Source: Sulfurospirillum diekertiae
GTDB lineage: Bacteria; Campylobacterota; Campylobacteria; Campylobacterales; Sulfurospirillaceae
Direction: 5' to 3'
DNA: 64,000 bases
Assembly: GCF_002309535.1 (NCBI RefSeq)
Contig: NZ_CP023275.1
Location: 1,240,001 to 1,304,000 of the forward strand
Below, piece after piece: positions 7,999 through 17,212 of the stretch; within the stretch, counting starts at the first letter, position 1, and each line of letters begins with the position of its first letter. A program made the position numbers and the translations under genes. A model generated the notes under the pieces. The model saw only the letters and a list, made by a program, of their open reading frames with translations. It had not been told where the DNA came from and did not search any database.

Positions 7999-9222
7999 TT
8001 ATGATCTCTTAGCGTTTTGTATGCTTCTCCATAAGTAGGGTAAAAAGAGTGCGATGATAAGAAGAGCAGAGCATCCCTCTAAAATAAGAGTTTCCTCTGC
8101 TCCTATATAATGAGAGATCGTTCCGATCAAGAGTGCGCCGAGAGGTTGCATACCAAAGAAAGCCATCGCAAAATAGCTAATGACACGCCCCCGCATTTCA
8201 CTTGAGGAGGTGGTTTGAAGCAAGGTATTGATGATGGTGACATGTAACATCATGCCAAAGCCCGCAAGGGTACAAAATAAAAAAGAAAAGCTAAGCGTAT
8301 GGGAGAGTGCAAAAAAGAGTATGCCTAAGCCAAAAAGCGTGGTAGCGATGATCAGTAATTTTCTGAGATTGCTATTGGTTCTTAAAGAAGCCAACAGTAT
8401 GGCACCACTTAAAGCTCCCACACCCACAAAACTGTTCAAATACCCATAAATCGTCGCATCTCCTCCCAATGTTTCCTTGGCAATAATAGGAAACAAGGTT
8501 GTATAAGGAAGTACGAGCAGACTCATAAGAGAAAGCAGTAAGACCAAGACACCAAGAGAGGGCGTTGATTTGAGATAATGCAAACCGTCTTTAAGATCAG
8601 CAAACATTTTTTGTGTATGCGCTTGGGGAATATACGCGGGTAATTTCATTGCAAGCAGTGAAACAATAACCGCAATAAAACTCAGAGCATTAAGCATAAA
8701 ACAGATGCCTGCTCCAAACGTTTCGAGGATAAAACCCGCAACAGCAGGACCAATGAGACGGGCTAGATTGACCATGGTCGAATTAAGCGCTATCGCATTG
8801 CCGACATCTTCCTTTCGCTCTACCATGTAATGTACTAAAGATTGACGCGCTGGGACATCAAACGCATTGACAATGCCCAATAGGACACTAAGAACAATAA
8901 GCTCCACCACCGAATAATCCGTAAAAACAACCACCAACGTCATCGCAATAGCTTGTACCATCGAAGCAATTTGTGTGAGGAGAAGGACTTTGAAACGATC
9001 ATACCTATCGGCGATCGTACCGCCAAGCAGTGAAAATAAAAACGAGGGGAATTGGCTTGCAAACACACTAAGACCTAGTATAAAAGCAGAGTTTGTTTGC
9101 ATGTAAATAACCCAATAAACGGCAGTACGTTGCATCCATGTGCCCATCAAAGAGATGGATTGTCCTGCAAAAAAGAGTCGATAATTACGGCTTTGAAAAG
9201 CTCTAAATGTGTTGATATTCAT
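7999..9222 (-). CDS. MFS transporter (MFS_3/enterobactin-exporter-like)
   Basis: This 407-residue protein has about 12 hydrophobic segments. The segment between helices 2 and 3, GGTIADRYDRFKVLL near residue 62, is the MFS signature A. The early FAGQSISLMGTWMQRTAVYW stretch is typical of the EntS-like branch that exports drugs and siderophores. It is the last gene of a marR-isochorismatase-MFS unit, 9 bases after the isochorismatase stop. The regulator suggests induction by a small aromatic compound. Confidence 0.85.
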   Translation of the reverse strand: MNINTFRAFQSRNYRLFFAGQSISLMGTWMQRTAVYWVIYMQTNSAFILGLSVFASQFPSFLFSLLGGTIADRYDRFKVLLLTQIASMVQAIAMTLVVVFTDYSVVELIVLSVLLGIVNAFDVPARQSLVHYMVERKEDVGNAIALNSTMVNLARLIGPAVAGFILETFGAGICFMLNALSFIAVIVSLLAMKLPAYIPQAHTQKMFADLKDGLHYLKSTPSLGVLVLLLSLMSLLVLPYTTLFPIIAKETLGGDATIYGYLNSFVGVGALSGAILLASLRTNSNLRKLLIIATTLFGLGILFFALSHTLSFSFLFCTLAGFGMMLHVTIINTLLQTTSSSEMRGRVISYFAMAFFGMQPLGALLIGTISHYIGAEETLILEGCSALLIIALFLPYLWRSIQNAKRS

Positions 9223-9231
9223 TTTTTGCTC

Positions 9232-9807
9232 TTATTTTCTATTGCGTAATGCTGCAACAATCTGATCTGTATCTCCTATCTCCCCAATACGAGGGAAAAT
9301 AGTGTTAATACTGTGCTGATGTGCCTCTAAAATTGAGTCACTCATCGCATCGATTGCAAAGCTGATGTTGTAGCCAAGCTCACTGGCTGCGCGTGCTGTT
9401 CCTTCCACTCCAATACTTGTGGCAATTCCTGCTAAAACAATGCCTGTGATCTTTCGCTTTTGTAAAGCTTCATGCAAAGGTGTATTGTAAAAAGCATTCC
9501 ATGTCTGTTTGGTAATAAAAATATCTTCAGGCTTTGTGTGAATCTCTTCTACAATTTTTCTAAAATCAGCAATTAGTGTTGGCGAAGAATGTTGAGCATT
9601 ACCCTCTTTGCGTGATTTTGTCCACGGTGCATTGGTTGGATCAACATTAACGATGACAATGGGAAGTGTTGCGATACGAAAAGCATTGATGAGGTCTATT
9701 ACTTTGGCAAGAAGTTCTTTTCTTGAGTGAATACGAGGAACATGCACGATACCTTCTTGTAAATCAATTAAAATAAGGGCAGTATGCTTATCAAGAGCTG
9801 TTATCAT
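9232..9807 (-). CDS. Isochorismatase-family hydrolase with Gly at the catalytic Cys position
   Basis: This 191-residue cysteine-hydrolase-fold protein has D15 (LILIDLQEG) and K100 (FITKQTWNAF) of the usual triad. The third position, normally Cys in nicotinamidases, is G133 (ATSIGVEGTARA). True isochorismatases such as PhzD also carry Gly there and hydrolyse vinyl ethers, so this may be a genuine isochorismatase-type enzyme rather than an amidase. It lies 10 bases after marR and before the exporter, so the three probably act on one compound. Confidence 0.8.
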   Translation of the reverse strand: MITALDKHTALILIDLQEGIVHVPRIHSRKELLAKVIDLINAFRIATLPIVIVNVDPTNAPWTKSRKEGNAQHSSPTLIADFRKIVEEIHTKPEDIFITKQTWNAFYNTPLHEALQKRKITGIVLAGIATSIGVEGTARAASELGYNISFAIDAMSDSILEAHQHSINTIFPRIGEIGDTDQIVAALRNRK

Positions 9808-9817
9808 GGCAATATCT

Positions 9818-10249
9818 TTAGTCTTGTTGGTCTATGAGTTTATGCAAAACAGGGAGTGCTTGTTCTAAGAGTAAAACTTCTTCCTCATTCAAGACAGCTT
9901 CAATCGTATTTTTCAGCCATTCATTTTTATCTTTTTTCATCTTCTCTAACATTTGTGTGCCATACATAGTGAGAGAAATATAGATTTTACGTTTATCTTT
10001 TGAACAAGGTTTTCGTTGAATCAACGCATCATTTTCGAGTTTATGCAGTATTTGTGACATGGATTGTGTTTTCACACGTGTTAATGTCGCAAGTTGTGTA
10101 GGTAGCAAAGCAGGGTTTTTTGATAAATGTGCGATGGTTTCTAACTCTGTCATAGAATAGATACTGACCAAGGAGATATGCTTGCGTAATTCTTTATGAA
10201 GTGTTGTGATCGTTCTTTGCAGAGAAGAAGAGAGCTCAAAAATATTCAT
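9818..10249 (-). CDS. MarR-family transcriptional regulator
   Basis: This 143-residue winged-helix protein has the recognition region LPTQLATLTRVKTQSMSQ (about residues 54-71) and the wing DALIQRKPCSKDKRKIYI with the conserved D-R pair. It heads the operon with the isochorismatase and the MFS exporter. A near-perfect 26-base palindrome starts 14 bases upstream of its ATG, which suggests autorepression relieved by a ligand. Confidence 0.88.
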   Translation of the reverse strand: MNIFELSSSLQRTITTLHKELRKHISLVSIYSMTELETIAHLSKNPALLPTQLATLTRVKTQSMSQILHKLENDALIQRKPCSKDKRKIYISLTMYGTQMLEKMKKDKNEWLKNTIEAVLNEEEVLLLEQALPVLHKLIDQQD

Positions 10250-10263
10250 AATGTGTCCTTTTA

Positions 10264-10289
10264 TTCGCTAAACTTGTAAGTTTAACGAA
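10264..10289. promoter_or_regulatory. Probable MarR operator
   Basis: Two 12-base arms (TTCGCTAAACTT and AAGTTTAACGAA) flank a 2-base centre and match at 11 of 12 positions. The site lies just upstream of the marR start, where binding would block the ribosome site or promoter. Confidence 0.65.
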
Positions 10290-10583
10290 TAAAATTATAA
10301 CGTTATTTATGCTAGTAGTCAATAAAATGAATTCAAATAAGTATAATTTTATGTACTATTATATGTAAATCATACAATAGACTTCACACAATATCTAAGA
10401 GCTATGGTATAAAAAGGCTTTACATGTAAACATCAAGTAGATATGCAAACACCAATACTACGTTTTTGTGGCTAGAAAAAGACTTTGTTAAAAGACTCAC
10501 CTTATGGGTACTTTATTTTAAGAAGCTATACGTATCGTACAAATATCTTTGTCTTTTAGCAGCCATTTTTTAATTTGAGGAGA
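10290..10583. other. Non-coding stretch upstream of the marR operon
   Basis: About 290 AT-rich bases with no supported gene on either strand. It holds one full TTTACATGTAAA at 10419-10430. Nothing else is recognised. Confidence 0.5.
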
Positions 10584-10624
10584 AAAAGACCGCCAATTGA
10601 AGGTTTTATCTGTAGCGGTCTTTT
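10584..10624. terminator. Intrinsic terminator downstream of slyD
   Basis: AAAAGACCGC (10584-10593) and GCGGTCTTTT (10615-10624) form a perfect 10-bp stem with a 21-base loop, flanked by A- and T-runs. Read on the minus strand it lies just past the slyD stop. Confidence 0.7.
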
Positions 10625-10633
10625 GCATGTTAT

Positions 10634-11107
10634 TTATCTTGCGTGCTCTTCTTTGATCTCTTTTGCGGTAGCTTTACGCACGTCTAATACTTTGGCTTTA
10701 AAGATAACATCAATGCCCGCAAGTGGGTGGTTACCATCTAATGTGACATTATCTTTGGTGATCTCTTTGATGGTGTAAGAAATTTTTTGATCTTCCACGG
10801 CATCGTCTTCATCTTCAATGATTTCAACAAATTGTTCTCCCACAAAGATTTGGTCATCAAATTCCCCACGTTCTTCAATGGTGACTAAGGAGTCATCGTA
10901 TTCGCCAAAAGACTCTTTTGGGCTTAGTTGTACACTGATGCTATCACCTACTTTTTTGCCATCCAACTCTTTTTCAATTTTAGCAAAAATATCGTTGTAG
11001 CCACCGTGAAGATAGATGAGTGGATCAGCGCCTGAATCAAGCAAGTTTTTTGTCGTATCGGTAATGGTATATTCAAGTGTTACCACCGAATTTTTTGAAA
11101 TGGTCAT
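10634..11107 (-). CDS. slyD: SlyD-type FKBP peptidyl-prolyl isomerase
   Basis: This 157-residue protein has an FKBP half (LEYTITDTTKNLLDSG near residue 11) and the SlyD insert-in-flap domain, and ends the fold with LDGNHPLAGIDVIFKAKVLDV. SlyD is a cytoplasmic folding helper that also supplies nickel for hydrogenase assembly in E. coli. The His/Cys-rich metal-binding tail of E. coli SlyD is absent here, so strong nickel storage is unlikely. The gene is monocistronic with a clear terminator. Confidence 0.9.
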   Translation of the reverse strand: MTISKNSVVTLEYTITDTTKNLLDSGADPLIYLHGGYNDIFAKIEKELDGKKVGDSISVQLSPKESFGEYDDSLVTIEERGEFDDQIFVGEQFVEIIEDEDDAVEDQKISYTIKEITKDNVTLDGNHPLAGIDVIFKAKVLDVRKATAKEIKEEHAR

Positions 11108-11137
11108 CGTTCTTCCTTCTGTATATTTGAGTGGATT

Positions 11138-12256
11138 TTATCTTCTTTTGGACAAATAATCCCTGAGTCGTTCAATGCCTTCTCGCATATGTTCTATATT
11201 TCGTGTGTAGGCAAAGCGGAGATAACGGTTTGTACCATTGCTTCCAAAGTCAATACCCGGTGTTGTCGCAACATGGATATTTTCTAAGAGTTCTTTAGCA
11301 AATGCAAAACTATCATTGGAATACTTCGAAATATTGGCCCAGATGTAAAATGCTCCCTCAGGCTTTGCGTCGATCTCAAAAAGTGTGGAGAGTTCGGTGT
11401 ATAAAAAATCACGTCGGGCTTTGAATTCGGCTTTTATTTCTGTGAGATACGCTTCATCAAAGGCTTCAAGCGCTCCGTATTGGCTAAGCGTTGGTGCTGA
11501 GATGAAAAGGTTTTGCGCGACGATTTCGGCATGGCGAACTTTTTCTTTGGGAACGATTACCCAGCCTAAACGCTGACCGGGCATGCAGTAATACTTCGAA
11601 AAGCCATTAATAACCAAGACATTTTTACTAAACTCAAGCGCACTGTGGGCGTTTTCTTCATAGGTTAACCCATGGTAAAGCTCATCGGAGATAAAGGCGA
11701 TATTTTCCTTTTCGCAGTACTCAACCAACGCTTTGAGATTCTCTTTTTTATAAATATTGCCCGTAGGATTGGCAGGTGAAGAGATTTGAAGTGCATTAAG
11801 TTGATGTGGTTTTAAATCCTTTACATGTAATTCAAACTCATCTTCTTTACCGATGGGCATAAACTGAGGTTTGATATCAAGAAGATGCGCAAAATTTTTG
11901 TAACAGGGGTAGGAAGGATCGCTTAGTCCCAAGTTCGCTCCGGCTTTCAGAGTAAGGGCATAAGCGATTAAAAATGCACCGCTGGTTCCGGGAGTTAAAA
12001 AGATTTGATCGATGTCTATGCTTACACCATAGGTTGTCGCATAATGGTTCGCGATTTTTTCACGAAGTGCTATAAGACCGTGACTTTGTGTATATGAAAA
12101 GTGGTTTTCATCAATGCTTACATGTAACGCTTTTTTAACCTTAGGGGAGGGCGGAAGGTCGGGCTGACCAATCTCAAAATGGATACTATCTTCAAACTTT
12201 TCAGCCTCTTTGACAATGTCCATAACAATAAAAGAACTCATTTCGTTGCAACGCAT
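11138..12256 (-). CDS. PLP-dependent class I/II aminotransferase (AspC family)
   Basis: This 372-residue fold-type I aminotransferase has the PLP lysine in NGFSKYYCMPGQRLGW. The Asn/Pro site is ISSPANPTGNIY, the Tyr/Asp site is ISDELYHGL, and the C-terminal substrate Arg is in NRYLRFAYT. Substrate specificity (aspartate, aromatic or other) cannot be read from sequence. Its start has no strong ribosome site, so the downstream Met at residue 6 is possible. It contains two copies of the repeated palindrome, at 11821 and 12118, both read as LHV. Confidence 0.85.
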   Translation of the reverse strand: MRCNEMSSFIVMDIVKEAEKFEDSIHFEIGQPDLPPSPKVKKALHVSIDENHFSYTQSHGLIALREKIANHYATTYGVSIDIDQIFLTPGTSGAFLIAYALTLKAGANLGLSDPSYPCYKNFAHLLDIKPQFMPIGKEDEFELHVKDLKPHQLNALQISSPANPTGNIYKKENLKALVEYCEKENIAFISDELYHGLTYEENAHSALEFSKNVLVINGFSKYYCMPGQRLGWVIVPKEKVRHAEIVAQNLFISAPTLSQYGALEAFDEAYLTEIKAEFKARRDFLYTELSTLFEIDAKPEGAFYIWANISKYSNDSFAFAKELLENIHVATTPGIDFGSNGTNRYLRFAYTRNIEHMREGIERLRDYLSKRR

Positions 12257-12307
12257 ATACTTACCTTTTGATTTTAAAGCGGATATTATAGCTCATTTGA
12301 AAGCAGA

Positions 12308-12325
12308 GGGAAGTGAAGGCTTCCC
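12308..12325 (-). terminator. Possible hairpin terminator after cobW
   Basis: GGGAAG (12308-12313) pairs with CTTCCC (12320-12325) just past the cobW-family stop. The stem is short and lacks a strong U-run, so the call is weak. Confidence 0.4.
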
Positions 12326-12334
12326 TGAAAAAGT

Positions 12335-13381
12335 TTACGAAGCTACGGTTTGAAGAAATTCGGTTTTGAGCTTTTCGTAAGGCAGATAACGACCAATGAC
12401 GACAAGTAAAGATTTGCGCTCGCCTTCAAAAGGTGCTCCAAAATCAAAGCCAACGACTTTATGAACCCCTTGAACAATTAACCGTCGCTCATCGCTAGAA
12501 ACCGCTAAGACACCTTTGTAGCGTAGCATATCGTTTCCATACTCTTCAACAAGGTTTTCCATAAAGGTACCGATTTTTTTAATATCAAGTTCTCCCTCCT
12601 CAAAGACATAGGAAGTGATATCATCATTCCAAGATTGTGTCTGTTTTTGAGCACTAAAACTCTTGAATTGGATATTTTGAACATCACAAGCTTGGTAGAA
12701 ACCTTGGTTTACATGTAAAGCATCACTCAGATCAAACGCTCCGATTCCTATCCAAATCTCTTTTGGGAGTGCGCCATTAAACGCTTCAAAAATTTCAGCT
12801 TTAGAGTTGATGGCATTAACACGAGAGAGTACACGCTCTTTATGCGTTTCATCAACGCTATCTGCTTTAGTCAGAATGATGCGATCTGCAAAACCAATTT
12901 GGGAAGCAGCCACTCGGTGTTCATCCAACTGTTTGATGATATGAATGCTATCGACTAAGGTAATCACCGCATCTAACATGATGCGCTCACGAATAATTTC
13001 ATCAACAAAAAAAGCTTGAACGATGGGTGCTGGATCAGCCAGTCCTGTTGTCTCTAAAAGCAGGCGATCAGCCTTAAAAGTACCAGAGTCTATTTTGGCA
13101 AGCAATTCGTGAAGTGCTTGGGTTAACTCGCCTCTAATGCTACAGCATACACATCCATTGCTGAGTTCAACGATTTCAACATCAGAGTCTTTTTTCAACA
13201 GTGCGCCATCGACATTGACGGCACCAAACTCATTTTCGATAATTGCGATACGTTCACCGTGATTGTGTTCTAAAAGATAATTGATTAGTGTGGTCTTGCC
13301 TGCTCCTAAAAACCCCGTAAGGATTGTCACAGGAAGGGGTGTAGTATAACTTAAATTCTCATCAACAACAGCGTCCGCCAT
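12335..13381 (-). CDS. CobW/COG0523-family GTPase (YjiA-like metallochaperone)
   Basis: I choose the ATG at 13381 because GGAGG lies 6 bases before it; an earlier in-frame Met overlaps the upstream gene more deeply. The 348-residue protein has the P-loop GFLGAGKT near residue 24, the metal motif CVCC in [13 protein letters not shown] as the guanine-specificity motif, and a C-terminal CobW domain. COG0523 proteins load or traffic metals. The order cstA-ybdD-cobW matches E. coli btsT-yjiX-yjiA, so a role with the pyruvate-type transporter is inferred. It overlaps ybdD by 20 bases. Confidence 0.85.
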   Translation of the reverse strand: MADAVVDENLSYTTPLPVTILTGFLGAGKTTLINYLLEHNHGERIAIIENEFGAVNVDGALLKKDSDVEIVELSNGCVCCSIRGELTQALHELLAKIDSGTFKADRLLLETTGLADPAPIVQAFFVDEIIRERIMLDAVITLVDSIHIIKQLDEHRVAASQIGFADRIILTKADSVDETHKERVLSRVNAINSKAEIFEAFNGALPKEIWIGIGAFDLSDALHVNQGFYQACDVQNIQFKSFSAQKQTQSWNDDITSYVFEEGELDIKKIGTFMENLVEEYGNDMLRYKGVLAVSSDERRLIVQGVHKVVGFDFGAPFEGERKSLLVVIGRYLPYEKLKTEFLQTVAS

Positions 13382-13559
13382 TTTTGCCTCCATAACGTGC
13401 TTCAACTCTCTCTCTGTAAAACTCTTCATAACTCATAGGTGTTTGTTCAGGATGCGTTAGACGGATATGTTGTACATACGTGTCATAATCAGGCACTCCC
13501 ACCATTAAACGTGCGGCTTGACCCAAATATTTTCCAGCTTTTGCAAGGTTTTCAAACAT
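13362..13559 (-). CDS. YbdD/YjiX-family small protein (partner of CstA)
   Basis: This 65-residue protein has the family pattern: [16 protein letters not shown], then [16 protein letters not shown] and a C-terminal [11 protein letters not shown]. Members sit next to cstA or btsT and are thought to assist these peptide or pyruvate transporters; the biochemical role is not settled. It overlaps the cobW-family gene. Confidence 0.85.
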   Translation of the reverse strand: MFENLAKAGKYLGQAARLMVGVPDYDTYVQHIRLTHPEQTPMSYEEFYRERVEARYGGKNGGRCC

Positions 13560-13578
13560 CGTTTTCCTTTAAATATCT

Positions 13579-13600
13579 GAAGAGGTGTTACCACCTCTTC
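13579..13600 (-). terminator. Hairpin between cstA and ybdD
   Basis: GAAGAGGTG (13579-13587) and CACCTCTTC (13592-13600) form a perfect 9-bp stem with a 4-base loop. It lies between the cstA stop and the ybdD start and lacks a long U-run. It may be a partial terminator or RNA-processing site that lowers ybdD-cobW expression. Confidence 0.5.
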
Positions 13601-13611
13601 ATGTTTAGTAA

Positions 13612-15735
13612 TTAGTGTGCAGTACCACTCACAATTGCTTCTGCATTTGCAGGCATTGGAGCATAAGGAACTTCAACCGCTGTTGGTTTATCAGATGCAA
13701 GTGCTTTAAAGCACGCTTGGAGTGTAAAGCCAATCATGACAACAACAACAACCATAAATCCAATGATTAAAATGCCATCCAATTGATTGTTGAAGATAAC
13801 GCGTTCAACAGCCTCTTGAGATTTAAAGACAGCATTGGGTTTAAAATTACCACTTGCAAGAAGTGCTTGTAGTTGGTTTGCTTTAGCAAAGAAACTGATG
13901 GCTGGATCAGAACTAAATGCTTTCAACCAACCAGCACTCATAGTACAAATCACCAACCAAATCGTTGGAACAATAGAAACCCATGCAAAAGCTTGTTGTT
14001 TCATTTTGAAAAGTACCACAGTACAAAGCATCAAGGCAATTGCGGCTAGCATTTGGTTGGTAATACCAAAGAGTGGCCATAAGGTATTAATACCGCCCAA
14101 TGGATCAACAACACCCACATAAAGGAAGTAACCCCATGAAGCAACAACCAACGCCGTTGCAAGTAGGTTTGCAAACCATGAGTTTGTACGTTTAAGGTTT
14201 GGATTGATGAGTCCGAGTAAATCTTGTAGCATAAAGCGTGCTGAACGCGTTCCTGCATCAACGGCTGTTAAGATGAAGAGTGCTTCAAACAAAATGGCAA
14301 AGTGATACCAGAAAGACATAGAGCCAAGTCCACCAAGAGCGCCATGAATAATATGTGCCATACCAACAGCGAGTGTCGGTGCACCACCTGCACGAGAGAT
14401 AATACTTTTTTCACCCACGTCGGCAGCAATTTGAGTCAGAATATCAGGAGTGATAACAAATCCCCAAGTACTCACAGTTGAAGAAGCTGCTGCTGCAATA
14501 TCTGCTAATCCTGTTGGATTAAGAGCACCCATAGGAGAGTTCATTGCAAAGTAAACACCTGGATCAATGATAGAAGCTGAAATCAACGCCATCATTGCGA
14601 CGAAAGATTCCATAAGCATACCACCGTACCCAATCATACGTGCTTGAGTTTCATTGGCAAGCATTTTGGGTGTTGTACCTGAAGAAATAAGAGCGTGGAA
14701 ACCAGAAACGGCACCACATGCAATCGTAATAAACAAGAATGGGAAGAGTGTTCCTGCCCATACTGGACCATGACTATCAAAAGCGTATTTGGTAACAGAA
14801 GGCATTTGCATCGCTGGCATCATGACAACAATACCAATGGCTAAGCCAACAATAGCACCAATTTTTAAGAAAGTAGAGAGGTAATCACGAGGGGCAAGGA
14901 GTAGCCATACGGGAAGTACGGAAGCTACGAAACCATAAATAACCAATGCCCATGTTAAAGTAACCCCGCTAAGATCAAAGAAAGGTGACCATGTTGGGCT
15001 AACTGCAACTTGTCCTCCAAGGATAATTCCAAAGATAAGACCTGCAATACCAAACACTGAAGCTTCAAGAATTTTACCTGGACGAATAAAGCGGAGGTAA
15101 ATACCCATAATGAAAGCGAGTGGGATTGTAAATGCAACGGTAAAGGTTCCCCAAGGACTGTGTGTAAGAGCTTTAACAACAACCATTGCAAGGACGGCTA
15201 AGATAATGATCATAATCATAAAACAAGCGATCAAAGCAATAACACCAGGAATTGTTCCCATCTCTTCTTTGACAAGCTCACCGAGTGATCTACCATCGCG
15301 TCTTGTAGAAACAAAGAGAACCATATAGTCTTGTACAGCACCTGCTATAACAACACCGATTAAGATCCAAAGCATACTTGGAAGGTAACCCATTTGTGCC
15401 GCTAAAACGGGTCCAACGAGTGGACCAGCACCTGCGATGGCTGCAAAGTGGTGACCAAAGAGAATGACTTTGTTGGTTGGGACATAATCAAGTCCATCAT
15501 TATGACGAAATGCTGGCGTCATACGTGTCGCATCAACTTTTAAAACCTTGTCCGCGATGTAAAGGCTGTAGAAGCGGTATCCAATTAAATAGACACACAC
15601 TGATGCGGTCAATACCCACATAGCATTAATCGATTCACCTCGATTTAACGCAATATAGCCAAACGCAAAAGCGCCTAAAATGGCTACAAATAACCAAGCG
15701 ATCTTCGTTGAAGTGCTTGTACTGTTTGTCGACAT
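13612..15735 (-). CDS. cstA: Carbon starvation protein CstA/BtsT-family transporter
   Basis: This 707-residue inner-membrane protein has about 16-18 hydrophobic segments. It carries CstA-family blocks such as HHFAAIAGAGPLVGPVLAAQMGY near residue 95 and a SSGTTPKML segment in the middle. CstA imports peptides in Campylobacter, while E. coli BtsT and CstA import pyruvate. The ATG has GGAGG upstream. It is the first gene of the cstA-ybdD-cobW operon. Confidence 0.92.
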   Translation of the reverse strand: MSTNSTSTSTKIAWLFVAILGAFAFGYIALNRGESINAMWVLTASVCVYLIGYRFYSLYIADKVLKVDATRMTPAFRHNDGLDYVPTNKVILFGHHFAAIAGAGPLVGPVLAAQMGYLPSMLWILIGVVIAGAVQDYMVLFVSTRRDGRSLGELVKEEMGTIPGVIALIACFMIMIIILAVLAMVVVKALTHSPWGTFTVAFTIPLAFIMGIYLRFIRPGKILEASVFGIAGLIFGIILGGQVAVSPTWSPFFDLSGVTLTWALVIYGFVASVLPVWLLLAPRDYLSTFLKIGAIVGLAIGIVVMMPAMQMPSVTKYAFDSHGPVWAGTLFPFLFITIACGAVSGFHALISSGTTPKMLANETQARMIGYGGMLMESFVAMMALISASIIDPGVYFAMNSPMGALNPTGLADIAAAASSTVSTWGFVITPDILTQIAADVGEKSIISRAGGAPTLAVGMAHIIHGALGGLGSMSFWYHFAILFEALFILTAVDAGTRSARFMLQDLLGLINPNLKRTNSWFANLLATALVVASWGYFLYVGVVDPLGGINTLWPLFGITNQMLAAIALMLCTVVLFKMKQQAFAWVSIVPTIWLVICTMSAGWLKAFSSDPAISFFAKANQLQALLASGNFKPNAVFKSQEAVERVIFNNQLDGILIIGFMVVVVVMIGFTLQACFKALASDKPTAVEVPYAPMPANAEAIVSGTAH

Positions 15736-16083
15736 ATCTTACCTCCGTATAAAATTTGCAATCGTAACGCGCTCAAGGTAACCCTGAACATTGTTAAAGT
15801 GTCTCTAATAAGCGAAATACCTTAACAACGCCAAAAGTTAGCATATATTTTTTTAGTTTAGCTTTAATTGTGCGTATCTTTAATAAAAGATAACGTATTT
15901 GAGGGAACAGTGTTTCAAAAAGTGTTTTTCTCTCAAACTAGGGAGTTTCGGCAAATTTACAATAACCTAAAAATTGTTTTTTATAGGGTCAATTTAAGGT
16001 TAAAAGAACTTGCACGGAACGCTTCTTGTATAATAACAACGAGGGTCTATTTTAAAGTAAATTCAATTTATGTGAGGTACACA
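15736..16083. promoter_or_regulatory. Divergent intergenic region with a predicted promoter for the aldo/keto reductase
   Basis: This 348-base region separates cstA (minus) from the aldo/keto reductase gene (plus). TATAAT at 16029-16034, directly preceded by TG, is a good -10 box about 50 bases before the start at 16084. The cstA side is T-rich without a clear box. An open frame continues upstream of 16084 but has no good start, so I read it as chance. Confidence 0.5.
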
Positions 16084-17211
16084 ATGCGTTTTTCTCATGC
16101 AACTCCTGAAGCGACTTATGGTTTTGCCAAACGTTTTGCGCATTACAAAGACTTTTATGCAAGGCACGATGGACTTATATTTTCTAAACTTGGCTTCGGA
16201 ACCTTTAAAAAAGAGCCTTATAAAGAGGAAAATTATACATTTGACTATAAAGATGCTCTCAAAACAGCCATACACCATGGCGTGAATGTCATTGACACTG
16301 CCATTAACTACCGATATCAACAAAGTGAACGTGAAATTGGTGAAGTTTTAGAAGAACTTTTTGAGAATGGTGACGTGAAGCGTGAAGAGCTGATCATCTG
16401 TTCAAAGGGTGGATTTGTCCCGCTTGATTTTCCTTTCCCTGAAAACCCTTATGAGTGGATTAATGAGCATATCATTCAGAAAGGTTTAGCAACTTCTTCT
16501 GACATCGAATTGGATCAGCACTGTATGACGCCAGCTTTTTTGAATAACTCATTAGAACGCTCACTTGCTAATTTACATGTAAAGTGTTTGGACATCTATT
16601 TTTTGCACAATCCAGAGACACAACTGACTAAAATTGGTTATAACCATTTTTTGAAACAACTTGAAGAGATTTTTGAAAGTTTTGAAGCGCATGTGAGAGA
16701 GGGAAAGATCAAAGCGTATGGAATTGCTGTGTGGAATGCGTTTACGTATGAAGAAGGCAATAGTGAGTATATTAACCTTGAAGAAGTGTACGATGTTGCG
16801 CGTAAAGTTGGTGGGGCTAGCCATCATTTCAAATACATTCAACTTCCGTTTAATATTGCAAAAACAAACGCGTACAGTGTACCCAATCAAAAAATGTCTG
16901 ATGGCAAGTATTACACGCCGTTGCAAGTAGCCTATAAACTAGGGCTTGGTGTGATGAGTAGTTCTTCATTGTTGCAGATGCACCTTTTTCAAAAACCTTT
17001 TAAGCCTGAAGTGGGTTATTTATTGGATTCACATATGGAGTTACAAAGCGACATTCAGTTAGCCCTTCAATTTGTACGCTCAACAAGGGGTATTGTAACG
17101 TCACTGTTTAGTTCGAGCAAGCGTGAACATGTCAGTAGCAATCTAGAAATTGCCACGATAAATGCTACCAACACTACAAAATACAATCTTCTATATAAAG
17201 TGGAGCGATAA
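16084..17211 (+). CDS. Aldo/keto reductase
   Basis: I choose the ATG at 16084, preceded by a GTGAGG ribosome site, giving 375 residues. The catalytic tetrad is visible: Asp in VIDTAINYRY, Tyr in the same motif, Lys in IICSKGG and His in FLHNPE. Members reduce carbonyls with NAD(P)H; the substrate is unknown. It ends two bases before the flavoprotein start, so the pair is co-transcribed with nifT. One palindrome copy at 16572 is read as LHVK. The C-terminal half (residues 250-375) is less typical. Confidence 0.8.
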   Translation: MRFSHATPEATYGFAKRFAHYKDFYARHDGLIFSKLGFGTFKKEPYKEENYTFDYKDALKTAIHHGVNVIDTAINYRYQQSEREIGEVLEELFENGDVKREELIICSKGGFVPLDFPFPENPYEWINEHIIQKGLATSSDIELDQHCMTPAFLNNSLERSLANLHVKCLDIYFLHNPETQLTKIGYNHFLKQLEEIFESFEAHVREGKIKAYGIAVWNAFTYEEGNSEYINLEEVYDVARKVGGASHHFKYIQLPFNIAKTNAYSVPNQKMSDGKYYTPLQVAYKLGLGVMSSSSLLQMHLFQKPFKPEVGYLLDSHMELQSDIQLALQFVRSTRGIVTSLFSSSKREHVSSNLEIATINATNTTKYNLLYKVER

Positions 17212-17212
17212 C

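Noticed and set aside
9232-9807. Nicotinamidase call
   Set aside because: The catalytic Cys is Gly.
12335-13429. CobW-family start at 13429
   Set aside because: The ATG at 13381 has a perfect GGAGG and less overlap with ybdD.
15868-16083. Longer aldo/keto reductase start
   Set aside because: The extra 72 codons lack a ribosome site, contain the predicted promoter and are not family-like.
17162-17212. Flavoprotein start at 17162
   Set aside because: Its residues lie before the FAD motif without similarity and inside the aldo/keto reductase gene.
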